This document shows, piece by piece, positions 48,211 through 59,860 of a DNA stretch of 64,000 nt. The DNA comes from Phoenix dactylifera (Eukaryota > Streptophyta > Magnoliopsida > Arecales > Arecaceae), in the NCBI RefSeq assembly GCF_009389715.1, contig NW_024067689.1, positions 1,302,001 to 1,366,000 on the forward strand, written 5' to 3'. The notes under the pieces were generated by a model. The model was not told the origin of the DNA. It did not search any database and saw only the letters and a program-made list of their open reading frames with translations. A program made the translations under genes and the position numbers. Numbering within the stretch: the first letter of the stretch is position 1; each line of letters begins with the position of its first letter.

Positions 48211-51200
48211 ATGGCACGGCGAGGTGGTCGTGGAGCTTCCAATGCCTCCGGTCGCGGGGCCTCTCGCGCCTCCGGCCGGGAGGCCGCTGCGTCTCCAACA
48301 CATTCTCAGCAACACTCCACCGTTCCACCCCCCATTCAGATGGTCGAAGCCGCTCAGTTCGACCAGTTAGCCCAGCAGGTTCGCACCCTCGCGGAGGCAG
48401 TGCAGAACCTGCAGGGTGTGATGTCTCGGGCGCCGCAGCGGGCCCAGGAGACGCTGCTCCCTGAGCGCTCACCTGTCCTCCTCAACCCGCACTCCTTCCT
48501 CTCCCATGGGGAGGAGCGCCGGCGCGAGGAAGATTCTCGAGCACGGTCCATTCTGCCGGGACCTTTCCATCGGAGCTGCGCGGGGTACGAGAGGCGGGCC
48601 CGGGCGCGTTCCCAGACCCCCCAGTCCTCAAGGAACCCGCGCTCCAGTCGGTCCCCCTCTCGGTGCACCTTGTCTCCCACCCATCGGTCGCGCTCCCTGG
48701 ACCGGCGGGTGGACGATCTCCACCGACAACTCCAGGTCCTGAAGGGCCACTCCAAAGATCCCTTCGCCGACTTGGAGATCTCCTCCCAGCCGGCGCTTGC
48801 CTCGAGGATCCTGCGGACCCCGAATCCGCCGGAGTTTAAAATGCCGGCGATCGAGCCCTATGACGGGGCGGCGGACCCGCGGGATCACGTCGAGAGTTTC
48901 AGGACCCTTATGCTCCTCCACGGAGCATCAGATCCTCTCCTCTGCAAGGCCTTCCCGGCGACCCTCCGTGGCCCGGCAAGGGCGTGGTTCGCCGGCTTGG
49001 AGGCTAACTCAATCCAGTCCTTCGACCAGTTTACTCGCCTCTTCATCACCCATTTCGCCGTCAGTAGCCGGCGGCGACTGGTCTCCAACTCCCTCTTTGA
49101 TGTCCGGCAAAACGAGGGAGAAAGCTTGCGGGATTATCTTACCCGCTTCAACAAGGCTACGCTGGAAGTCCGGAACCTGAGCCAGGAGGTGGCTCTTTCA
49201 GCCCTGAAGCGTGGCTTCCGAAAGGGCAGACTCACCTTCTCCCTGGACAAACGCCTGCCGCGGAGCTTTCCGGAGCTGTTGTCCCGAGCGAACCAGTATG
49301 CGGACGCCGAGGAGGCGGCCGCCCACCGGAGCAAGGAGGCCGCCGAGATCCCTCCAAAGCTCGGGAAGAAAAGGCGAAAAGAGGCACGCTAGAGGAGGAG
49401 CCCGACGCCTCAACGTCGGCGCAGAAGCCTGTCGCCGGCGAGGAACCACGGCGCCCTACGCCCTCGTTCTCCGCCCCGACGTTTCAATCGGTACACTCCT
49501 CTCCTGACTCCCCGGGCCCAGATCCTCATGGAAATCAAGGGGCGGGAGGACCTCCCGGTCCCGAGACAGATGAAGAAGATTCCTGGGAGGAGGCCCTCTC
49601 GGGCGTACTGTGAGTACCACCGGGACCACGGCCACGACACCGAAGACTGCTTCCAGCTTCGGGACGAGATCGAGGCTCTCATCCGCCGAGGGCGTCTCGG
49701 TCGATATGTGAACGACCGACGTCCCCCCGCAGACCCGCGTCCGGCCGACCCGGCCCCTCAGGAGCCTCGGGAGCAGAATCGACCCGTCGCGGGCGTGATC
49801 CACACTATCACTGGGGGCTGCCCCCGGCCCGAGAGGAACGCAGGGGGCTCGACTGAAGCGTCAGGGGCAGCCGTCGCAAAGAGGCAGAGGGTCGGTAATG
49901 TAATCACTTTTTGTGATGAAGATGTAAAGGGGGTTCAGACCCCCCACGACGACGCCATGGTGATCTCCCTCACTATGGCAAACTATGATGTAAGGCGTGT
50001 TCTTGTGGATAGTGAAAGCTCAGCTGATATTTTGTTTTACGAGGCCTTCCAAAAGATGAGCTTGTCCAGACAATTGTTGCACAAAACATCCACCCCCCTC
50101 ATAGGATTCACTGGTGACGCTATCTCGGCCGAAGGTGTCGTTGAGCTGCCTGTGACTGCGGGCGTTGCACCCGTAGAAGCCACGGTGCGGCTCGGGTTCT
50201 TGGTCGTCCGTGTTCCCTCGGCCTACAACGCTATCCTCGGACGACCCGGACTGAACGCCCTTCGCGCGGTGGTCTCTACGTACCACTTGCTCATGCGGTT
50301 CCCCACGGCGGCCGGGATTGGAGAGGTCCGAGGTGACCAACCGACCGCAAGGCAATGTTTCCTAGCAACTCTCAAAGGGAAGAAGCCCGTAGAAGCCTTA
50401 AGCGTCGAGTCCCTCGACGCCAGAGACGAGGTGGCCTTGCGGCACAGGGAGCCGGCCGAGGGTGTGATCGAAGTTCCCCTCGAGGAAGGTCGCCCGGACA
50501 GGACGATCCGGGTCGGCGCCAATCTCGACCTGGGAGCTCGGGCCCGGTTGGTGGAATTCCTCCGAGCCAATGTCGATGTGTTTGCCTGGTCGGCGGCCGA
50601 TGTACCTGGGATCGACCCGGAGGTCATTTCTCACGCCCTCAACGTCGACCCGACCCACCGACCGGTAAAACAGAAGAAGAGACACTGTGCCCCGGATCGG
50701 ATCCGAGTGGTCGACCAGGAGGTAGACAAGCTCTTGGAGGCAGGATTCATAAGGGAGGTCAGCTACCCCGAATGGCTGGCAAATGTCGTACTTGTCCGGA
50801 AGGCGAGCGGAAAGTGGAGGATGTGCGTCGACTACACCGACCTGAACAAGGCATGCCCCAAGGATAGCTTTCCGCTTCCGCGGATAGACCAACTGGTCGA
50901 CGCGACTTCCGGATATCAGCTGCTGTCTTTCATGGACGCCTTCTCCGGCTACAACCAGATAATGATGGCTCCACAGGACGAGGAGAAAACTGCCTTTATA
51001 ACAGACCGGGGGCTGTACTGTTACAAGGTAATGCCCTTCGGTCTGAAGAATGCTGGCGCCACTTACCAGCGCCTCGTCAACAAAATCTTCAAAGAACAAA
51101 TCGGCCGGAACATGGAGGTGTACGTGGACGATATGCTGGTGAAGAGCCGCCATGCAGACCAGCACATCGCGGATCTGGAGGAGACTTTCGCCACCTTGCG

Positions 51201-53679
51201 GAAGTTTCGCATGAAGCTGAACCCTGCGAAGTGCGCCTTTGGCGCTTCGGCCGGGAGGTTCCTCGGTTTCATTGTCAACCAGCGGGGGATCGAAGCCAAC
51301 CCGGACAAAATCAAGGCCATCCAAGATATGTCCCCTCCGACCAAAGTGAAGGAGGTTCAGGAGCTCGCTGGGAGGGTCGCCGCGCTCGGACGATTTGTGG
51401 CAAAATCGGCCGAACGCTGCCAACCTTTCTTCAAGGTGTTGAAACGCCCGAAAGACTTCCTCTGGACGGCCGAATGTCAAGCAGCATTCGACCAGCTCAA
51501 GGAATACTTGGCGTCTCCTCCCCTGCTGTCCAAGCCGCAAGAAGGGGAGATGCTCTACCTCTATCTGGCGGTCTCCCCAACCGCAGTCAGTGCGGTACTG
51601 GTTCGGGAAGAGGCAAAGCTCCAGAAGCCTGTGTACTACATCAGCCGGGTCCTACGGGATGCCGAGATGCGGTATATGAAGGCTGAAAAGATCGCCTTCG
51701 CGCTGCTGACCGCGACCAGGAGGCTTCGCCTCTATTTCTAGGCCCATTCTGTCACCCTCTTGACCGATCAACCGCTGCGGCAGATCCTCAGCAATCCTGA
51801 GAATGCGGGACGGCTGGTGAAGTGGGCAGTAGAACTTGGTGAGTTCGACATCCGCTACCAGCCCCGACCCGCCATCAAGGCCCAGGCGCTCGCGGATTTC
51901 CTCGCTGAGTGCACGGTGCAGGAGGCGGAACCTAGGTCGTCGGAAACACCCAGCCTCGACCTCCCGATTTGGACGCTTCACATCGATGGGTCGTCGAACC
52001 CCGAAGGTGGAGGGGCCGGGCTGGTCCTTACCAGTCCTGATGGAGTGATAGCCGAGTATGCCTTGAGGTTCGGATTTTCAGTGACCAACAACGAGGCGGA
52101 GTACGAGGCCCTAGTCACGGGACTCAAACTCACCAAGGAGCTCGGCATCCGGCGTCTGAAGGTCTTCACCGACTCCCAGCTGGTGGTCGGGCAGGTCCGT
52201 GGGGAGTTCGAAGCCCGGAACCCGACCATGCAGAATTACGTCCGGAAGGTGCAAGCACTCATTCCCGACCTCGGCAGTGTCGACATCCAGCAGGTCCCAA
52301 GAAGTGAAAATGCCAGGGCCGACAGGTTGTCCCGCTTAGTGGGCGCAGACGCGCACAACTTGTCGAGGGCGATCTACCTGGAGACCCTGGATGCCCCGAG
52401 CATCGGCGAGGCTGGAGCGGTGATGGCGATTGATCCGGAGCCGTCTTGGATGGACCCGCTTGTCGCCTACTTCACCGAAGGGATCCTCCCTGAAGACGAA
52501 GATCAAGCTCGGCGACTTGTTATGAAGTCCGCCCACTACGTACTCTATGAAGGGAGGCTGTATCGGACCTCGTTCACCGCCCCCCTCTTAAAGTGCCTCC
52601 GCCCCTCGGAAGCGGCCTACGTCCTCGGCGAAGTCCAGGAAGGCGTTTGCGGATCACACTTGGGGGCTAGGTCCTTGGCGCACAAGATCATGAGGCAAGG
52701 CTATTATTGGCCTACCTTGTTGGAGGACTCAAAGGATCATGTACGGAAATGCGACGCCTGCCAGCGCCACGCCAACGTCCAGAGAGTCCCTTCTGTCCCC
52801 TTGGCACCAATCACTGCATCCTGGCCCTTCGCCCAGTGGGGAATGGATATCCTCGGACCATTCCCCGTCGCTTCAGCTCAGCGGAAATTTTTGATTGTTG
52901 CAATCGACTACTTCACCAAGTGGGTGGAGGCAGAGCCGCTGGCCACTATCACGGAGGCGCAAGTCCGGAAGTTCGTGAAGAAGAACATCATTGTCCGATT
53001 TGGGGTACCTCGGGTCCTCATCTCGGATAATGGCCGACAGTTCGACAACAAGCATTTCCGTGACTTCTGCGAGGAGTTCGGGATCGAGCATCGGTTCACA
53101 TCTGTGTCGCATCCCCAAACCAACGGCGAGGCCGAGGTCACAAATCGGACAATCCTCCAAGGAATCAAAGCGCGAATCGGTCGGACGGGGCAAGCTTGGG
53201 TCGAAGAACTCGAGAATGTCCTTTGGGCGTATCGGACCACGCATCGGACCCCTACCGGGGAGACGCCTTTCAGCCTAACCTATGGCACGGAAGCCGTTGT
53301 CCCCGTGGAGCTCGGACTCCCCTCACCTCGGGTGGCCGCGCACCGACCCGAGGCCAATTCGGAGCAACTCCGAGGGAACCTGGATCTCTTGGAAGAAGCG
53401 AGGGAAATGGCGCAGGTTCGGATGGCGATGTATCAGCGGAGGGTGGCCCGATATTACAACTCCAAGGTCCGACCGAAGCTTTTCAGAATCGGAGATCTGG
53501 TGCTAAGGCGAGCTAAAGCATCTCAACCTGCGGAAGGTGGGAAGCTAGCGCCAAATTGGGAAGGCCCGTATAGGGTTCGCTGGGTAAACCGACCTGGCTC
53601 CTACCAGTTGGAGGCCCTAGATGGTCGAGAAATTCCAAGAAGCTGGAATTTCGCTAACCTGCGGATGTATTACCAGTAG
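48211..53679 (+). pseudogene. Tat gag-pol in one frame with two TAG stops
   Basis: From ATG 48211 a single frame of 1823 codons reaches TAG 53677-53679. It is broken only by TAG at 49390-49392 and TAG at 51739-51741, with no frameshift. Gag (about 48800-49330) has a typical retrotransposon capsid core (DHVESFRTLMLLHG, ARAWFAGLEANSI) and a C-terminal CEYHRDHGHDTEDC motif (about 49610). Protease is at 50005-50035, but its motif reads VLVDSESSADI, with Glu (50014-50016) where aspartic proteases have Gly. RT is about 50740-51250 with YVDDML at 51121-51138. A first RNase H and a second archaeal-type RNase H (HIDGSSNPEGG, about 51980-52330) follow. Integrase has an HHCC finger (about 52660-52770) and a DDE core (Asp 52846-52848, SDNGRQFD about 53025, Glu about 53128). 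Confidence 0.9.
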
Positions 53680-54838
53680 AACGACAATGCCAGAAAGACA
53701 GTTCAAAAATGTATAACACTTTTCGTTTCAATAATTTCTGGTTACAACGGCGTGCTCGTGTGATTACAAGGAATTCCCAGAGGGGAATTAGGGTGTAAAG
53801 AAAGTAAAGAAGAGGTGGAGACTCCGAGGAGCTGGAGATCTGGGATCCCGAAACCTCCATCCGAAGCGGCTGCAATCCCACCGAAAGTGGGTGCCTCCAA
53901 CCGGAGGCGCCATCGACGTCTCACGAAAAAGACGAAGAGCCAGCGCGGATGAAGAAGAAGTGGACGAAGGAGAAGTCCACACTGCTCCTACCCAGAGGCG
54001 CCATCCACGCCTCACGAAAAAGACGAGGAGCCGCCGCAGACGAAGCTCCCGCTGCCTCCAGGGGAACGCCACCTCCAAGGGATATTCCGGTCCTCCCCAG
54101 TGTTAGGGGAGAGAAGGAATACAAGGGAGAAGAGCATATGGAGGCGCGGTCCCGGATCAAGCGCCTGGTGCGGAGCTCAATCGGGAGGCCGAACTTCAAG
54201 GAGGGGAGACGTGATCCCGGATGAAACGCCTAGAGCGGAGTTCCGCCGGGGAGAACCTCCTTGTTGATCCCAGATGAAACGGCTAGTTGGCGGAAGTCGC
54301 AAAGGGCGCGCCTCCCGTTCCTTCGGTAGGGGTCTCTCAACCATGCGCCGGAGAGGAGGCCCACGATCCATGGCAACCTGAACAGCTCCGGCTTGGCAGG
54401 CTCCATCGCACCTGCACCTATATTTATAGCCAAACTGCGGCCCCCCGGTCGTTCCGATGCGGGTGGCTCCAATAAATGCGGGCGCATTGAATCCGGAGCC
54501 GATCCGGCTCTCGAGGCGTATCTTCCCGCGATTTTCTAAGCGTTATTCTCCTTAATCGCATTCTTTGTGCAGGACACTCCGGGTGGCCTGTACCCCTAGG
54601 TCCACATATCTCCGCTCGCGCCCAGGCCGCATCCGCCTCGAAGAACGCGCGTATCGCGGCCGCTTAACTGACACTCCTCGCAAGCAGCAACTGGCGATCC
54701 GATTTCCCAGGTAACCCCTCAATTAGCATTTAATGCCCATCTGGTGTTCCCCAGGCGACGCTTGGAGAGGAGGAGAAACACGATCGCAGCTGGCCACGGA
54801 GAAATTCCGTCGGGCGGCAAGCGACAGGCGCACGACCA
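53680..54838. other. region between pol and the tandem arrays
   Basis: Internal 3' region of the Tat element. It contains an imperfect local duplication around GAGGCGCCATC...GACGTCTCACGAAAAAGACG (about 53904-53940 and 53996-54030). Short frames exist on both strands; none was recognised. Confidence 0.5.
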
Positions 54839-56060
54839 GCGAGCGGAATTTCCCGAGGCTCGGCCCTCGGATGCCAGGCTAACCCGATGATCATCCCGGG
54901 AGCAGACTAGCCTGAAGCCCCGACCGGTCGCCTCGGCTTGCGCCAGCCTTGGCCGACCAACGAGCGGAATTTCCCGAGGCTCGGCCCTCGAATGCCAGGC
55001 TAACCCGATGATCATCCCGGGAGCAGACTAGCCTGAAGCCCCGACCGGTCGCCTCGGCTTGCGCCAGCCTTGGCCGACCAACGAGCGGAATTTCTCGAGG
55101 CTCGGCCCTCGGATGCCAGGCTAACCCGATGATCATCCCGGGAGCAGACTAGCATGAAGCCCCGACCGGTCGCCTCGGCTTGCGCCAGCCTTGGCCGACC
55201 AACAAGCGGAATTTCCCGAGGCTCGGCCCTCGGATGCCAGGCTAACCCGATGATCATCCCGGGAGCAGACTAGCCTGAAGCCCCGACCGGTCGCCTCGGC
55301 TTGCGCCAGCCTTGGCCGACCAACGAGCGGAATTTCCCGAGGCTCGGCCCTCGGATGCCAGGCTAACCCGATGATCATCCCGGGAGCAGACTAGCCTGAA
55401 GCCCCGACCGGTCGCCTCGGCTTGCGCCAGCCTTGGCCGACCAACGAGCGGAATTTCCCGAGGCTCGGCCCTCGGATGCCAGGCTACCCGATGATCATCC
55501 CGGGAGCAGACTAGCCTGAAGCCCCGACCGGTCGCCTCGGCTTGCGCCAGCCTTGGCCGACCAACGAGCGGAATTTCCCGAGGCTCGGCCCGGATGCCAG
55601 GCTAACCCGATGATCATCCCGGGAGCAGACTAGCCTGAAGCCCCGACCGGTCGCCTCGGCTTGCGCCAGCCTTGGCCGACCAACGAGCGGAATTTTCCGA
55701 GGCTCGGCCCTCGGATGCCAGGCTAACCCGATGATCATCCCGGGAGCAGACTAGCCTGAAGCCCCGACCGGTCGCCTCGGCTTGCGCCAGCCTTGGCCGA
55801 CCAACGAGCGGAATTTCCCGAGGCTCGGCCCTCGGATGCCAGGCTACCCGATGATCATCCCGGGAGCAGACTAGCCTGAAGCCCCGACCGGTCGCCTCGG
55901 CTTGCGCCAGCCTTGGCCGACCAACGAGCGGAATCTCCCGAGGCTCGGCCCTCGGATGCCAGGCTAACCCGATGATCATCCCGGGAGCAAACTAGCCTGA
56001 AGCCCCGACCGGTCGCCTCGGCTTGCGCCAGCCTTGGCCGACCAACGAGCGGAATTTCCT
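54839..56060. repeat. tandem array, 121-bp unit, about 10 copies
   Basis: Near-identical units running from GAGCGGAATTTCCCGAGGC through GATGATCATCCCGGG to GCCTTGGCCGACCAAC. Units start every 120-121 bp, with one- to three-base indels in a few. Similarity between units is very high, indicating recent expansion or homogenisation. Confidence 0.95.
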
Positions 56061-56795
56061 GAGGCCTAACCCTCGGATGCCTAGCTTAGCGCCGGAAGAA
56101 GTTCCTGAGGCCTAACCCTCGGATGCCTGGCTTAGCGCCGGAAGAAGTTCCTGAGGCCTAACCCTCGGATGCCTGGCTTAGCGCCGGAAGAATTTCCTGA
56201 GGCCTAACCCTCGGATGCCTGGCCTAGTGCCGGAAGAATTTCCTGAGGCCTAACTCTCGGATGCCTGGCTTAGCGCCGGAAGAATTTCCTGAGGCCTAAC
56301 CCTCGGATGCCTGGCCTAGTGCCGGAAGAATTTCCTGAGGCCTAACCCTCGGATGCCTGGCTTAGCGCCGGAAGAAGTTCCTGAGGCCTAACCCTCGGAT
56401 GCCTGGCTTAGCGCCGGAAGAAGTTCCTGAGGCCTAACCCTCGGATGCCTGGCCTAGCGCCGGAAGAATTTCCTGAGGCCTAACCCTCGGATGCCTGGCC
56501 TAGCGCCGGAAGAATTTCCTGAGGCCTAACCCTCGGATGCCTGGCTTAGTGCCGGAAGAATTTCCTGAGGCCTAACCCTCGGATGCCTGGCCTAGTGCCG
56601 GAAGAATTTCCTGAGGCCTAACCCTCGGATGCCCGGCCTAGCGCCGGAAGAATTTCCTGAGGCCTAACCCTCGGATGCCCGGCCTAGCGCCGGAAGAATT
56701 TCCTGAGGCCTAACCCTCGGATGCTTGGCTTAGCGCCGGAAGAATTCCCTGAGGCCTAACCCTCAGATACCTGGCCTAGCGCCCGAAGAATTTCA
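56061..56795. repeat. tandem array, 46-bp unit, about 16 copies
   Basis: The unit is GAAGAATTTCCTGAGGCCTA followed by ACCCTCGGATGCCTGGC and a YTAGYGCCG end. It abuts the 121-bp array and shares with it a core of about 40 bp (GGAATTTCCYGAGGC, CCCTCGGATGCC, GGC). Confidence 0.95.
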
Positions 56796-56956
56796 AGAGT
56801 CGGGAGTCAGCGAGACGCTACCAAGAGTTAAAAAAAAGAAGGACGAAAGTGAAATGAAGAAACTCTATTTGCATTAACTTTCATTGTTTCAGGGCCGAGA
56901 CCCATACAACTTGGCAAAACGCCAACACACAAAGAAAAGAACAAAAATACAGAAAG

Positions 56957-59325
56957 TCAGCTTGGAGGAACCCCCGGGTCGGGAACGCCGGGCACGTCCG
57001 CAGGGGGTAGGAAGACGGTTGGAGAATCAGCAGGCAATGGCGCCGGAGGGGAGTCGAGGAGGGAGATCCCACTCAGGTCAATTTCGGGGTACTTAGCCGA
57101 CACCCTTGCCAGGCCTTCCTCGAAGCCTAAGACAAAGGAGTCGGACCCCGCGTCCGACATGTCACGGACGAACTCGTCAGACTGACGATAGGCCTGTACC
57201 GCCTCCGACATATCACGGGTGAACTCGGCGGACTGACGATAAGCCTGTACCGCCTGACGCCCGATCTCCGCACTCTTCTCGGCCAGCGCCGCCTCTGCCC
57301 GCTCCATAATCTGAGCCTTCCCCTCCAAGACCTTCGCCACAATCCGGTCATCCGCCTCGGAGGAGACCCTCAGCAGATCAGCCTGAGCCTCCTTGTGCTT
57401 CGCCTCGGCAGCAATGCGAGCAGCCTCAGCCTCCTCTAGGCGCGAATGAAGCTCCTGGTCGCTCGCGCGGAACTTCTCCAAGGCCGACTCCAATTCGCCC
57501 AGCTTGGCTTCAAGAGACCGGGTTCGGTTGCGGGCGTTGTCGGCTGACCGCTGGGCCTTCTCCCACCTCTCCCGGTAGTCGGCAGCCTTCCGGGACTGCT
57601 TCTCGGCCCGCTCCTCCGCCTTCTTGATCTCGCCCTCGAGACCCGAGGCAACCTTGAGTTGCTCCTGAGCCTCCAACAGTTGCTTCTCGAGGGTGACGAA
57701 GCCGAGTGCCCGCTCTTCGGCCACCTGGAGCCTCGTCTCGAGGTCCCTGGTCGTCCTTCCCGCCGCAGCCTGACCTCCCTCCTCTACTGCCTTCAGTTGG
57801 CTCTCGGCCCTCGCCAGAAGCCTCGCCTGTTCCTCGTAGCACTCCTCCAGGCGGATCATGTACTGGGCGAGCTAAGAGATAAGAAAAACGAGGGCGTCAG
57901 GCGGGGATCAACAGAGCCTATAAATGATGAAAGCGACCAAAAGAACACTCACCGACATGAGACAGACGCAGCTGGCAGCCCCAACGTCAGGGACCCTCAT
58001 CTCCCGGACCCGCCTGCGGTCCTTCTCCAGCAGCACCGTCTCGATGAGGTTTCGGGCGCCGGCGAAAGTGAAGGCCGACCCCGACTTCTCCCCGGAGTCG
58101 GACGGTGGTTCTGCAGCCTTACCCTTACCCATCGCTTGGGGAAGAGTCATGCTGACCATGCTCGGGGCGGGGACCGCCCCTGGAATTGACAGGGTCCCGC
58201 TCGGCCGGGGCCTCGGCGCGTCCCTCCTCGTATCATCCGGAGCCGACCGAGTCGAAGGCTGGGCTGGTGACCGATCACGTCCGACCCGTCCATCTCGGGC
58301 GCGCCCGGGTGATGCCTCCGGAGAAACGGTAGTCTCGGCATCGGAGGGCTGATACAGCGTCAACTGCCGGTCCGCACCCGCGGCGTCCCCCTGATCGGTG
58401 GGTCCGGACCCGTCTGTCGGCGTCGGAGTCACCTGCCGGCGGGACTTCTTCGCCGGTGGGGCCCCGCTCGGAGGAGCTCGTTTCTTCCTCCGGACTGCTT
58501 CCAGTAGGGACGTCCTACCAACAGCCGTTGCCTTGTCCGACCGCATGACGTCGTCGATCTCTGCAAAAAGGACGAGGTGGTCGGAGGTTGAGAAACTGAA
58601 GGAGAGAACGAGACGAAAGAGGAGAAAAGAGCTAAAAAAGAAATGGTGGCGGGCTCACGGTCAGCGGGGACCGAGCTCAGACCGACGTTCACCAAGGTAT
58701 CCTCGGAAATAAGGCGAGCCACCGGGGGGAGCCGGCCCTCGGCAACCAACCCCTTCAAGACGGCGACGCCATCGGATTCCTCCCTCGACAACCTCGATAG
58801 GCCAATCGGGGACTTCATCGGCGTCTCCCAGGTTGCCCTGATTCCCCAAGAGGGATCTGCGTCAACGAAAAAGAAGCGCCCCTTCCAGCCGTGAATGGAG
58901 GTAGGAGCCTCCTTGACGAGGCCGCACCCTCGCCGCGCCGCAAAGCACCACCACCCTTTGTCCTGGGGGTGGCCGCTCAGGCCGTAGCATTCCCAAAAGA
59001 CATTCAGGGTGGCGGGAACCTCGTGCATGCGGCAGAGAACCTGAAAGGCCGTCAGGGCGCGCCATGAGTTCGGCACCAGTTGCGTCGGCGCCACTCTTAA
59101 ACCCCGAAGCACCTGAACGACTAAGTCCGAGGGGGGAAAGCGGAACCCGGCCTGAAGAATGCCCTCATTGATGGCAACCTTCCCTGGAGGAGGATGGGAC
59201 ATCCTCTCCTCAGGCCCCGGGAGCGTAACATTGCAGGCCTCAGGAAGGTGGTATCGAGCCACGAACCTATCTAGGTCTTCGGCGACCAGCTCCGACTTAA
59301 TGCGGTCTGCTCTCACTTCGCCCAT
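56957..59325 (-). CDS. antisense accessory gene of the Tat element, three exons, 729 aa
   Basis: Minus strand, opposite to gag-pol. Exon 1 is 59325-58659, exon 2 58560-57953, exon 3 57871-56957. Introns 58658-58561 and 57952-57872 start GTGAGC and GTGAGT and end TTTGCAG and TCTTAG, and both joins keep frame. The N-terminal exon (about 20-190) resembles the Pfam domain called putative gypsy-type transposon (Transposase_28): LPEACNVTLPGPEERMSHPP, INEGILQAGFRFP, VAPTQLVPNSWRAL. The middle (about 223-425) is basic then low-complexity, with KKRAPPSGAPPAKKSRR, a possible nuclear signal. The C-terminal exon (about 430-640) is a long coiled coil with an acidic/Pro tail. Antisense ORFs of this kind are known from Tat elements such as Grande; their role is not settled. 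No stop interrupts this copy although gag-pol has two. Confidence 0.75.
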
Positions 59326-59587
59326 CCCTAATGGCCAGTGAATCTACGGTCAGGACGGGGTCAAGAAGGGGGAAAGGACCGGAACGACTGGAGTACACTA
59401 ATACAGAAGGAGAAAGTATGGAGAGCCTTAAATTGAAGAATGGGGCAACTCACCGGAAGAGAAGGAAGAACGGCTCCGAGAGCGTCAAAGGAGGAGCAAG
59501 CGAACAGTCCGACGGCAATGACGGCAGCGCAAAGGAGAAAGTCGAAGATGTCTGTAAAGAGAAAGGCGGACGGAGGAGGGCCCCCGG

Positions 59588-59594
59588 TTAAATA
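59588..59594 (-). promoter_or_regulatory. possible TATA-like box for the antisense gene
   Basis: TATTTAA on the minus strand in a GC-rich setting, about 260 bp upstream of the antisense ATG. Position is plausible; no other evidence. Confidence 0.3.
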
Positions 59595-59843
59595 GGCGGA
59601 AAGGTGGGTGACGCCTCGGTGACGCCAGAGGACGCCTGGCTGCCGAAGGGTCGCTCGCGCCCCAAAGGCGAATCGACGCCATTAAGGAAGGATGTCCGCC
59701 GAAATCCTCAGACTGCCAGGTCAGCAACAACCGCCATACGCCATAAAGAAGGCGGGGAGCTCGAAGCGCGCGCGCCTCTCCGAGGGATGGCGGCAATCTC
59801 GAAGCATCACTCCCTTCACCCGTTCCCCTTCTGGTTCTGGGCT

Positions 59844-59860
59844 CGGAAGTGGGGGGCTAC
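59844..59860 (+). other. polypurine tract of the Tat element
   Basis: GGAAGTGGGGGG-rich stretch immediately before the TGTTACGG start of the 3' LTR. Confidence 0.7.

Noticed and set aside
54719..55979. Series of minus-strand 75-121 codon frames starting MIIGLAWHPRAEP
   Set aside because: They come from the 121-bp tandem repeat. Because 121 is not divisible by three, the frame changes every unit and each frame stops after about two thirds of a turn. No real protein.
54839..56795. Regularly spaced repeats that might suggest a CRISPR array
   Set aside because: Units are contiguous with no unique spacers, and the setting is a plant retrotransposon.
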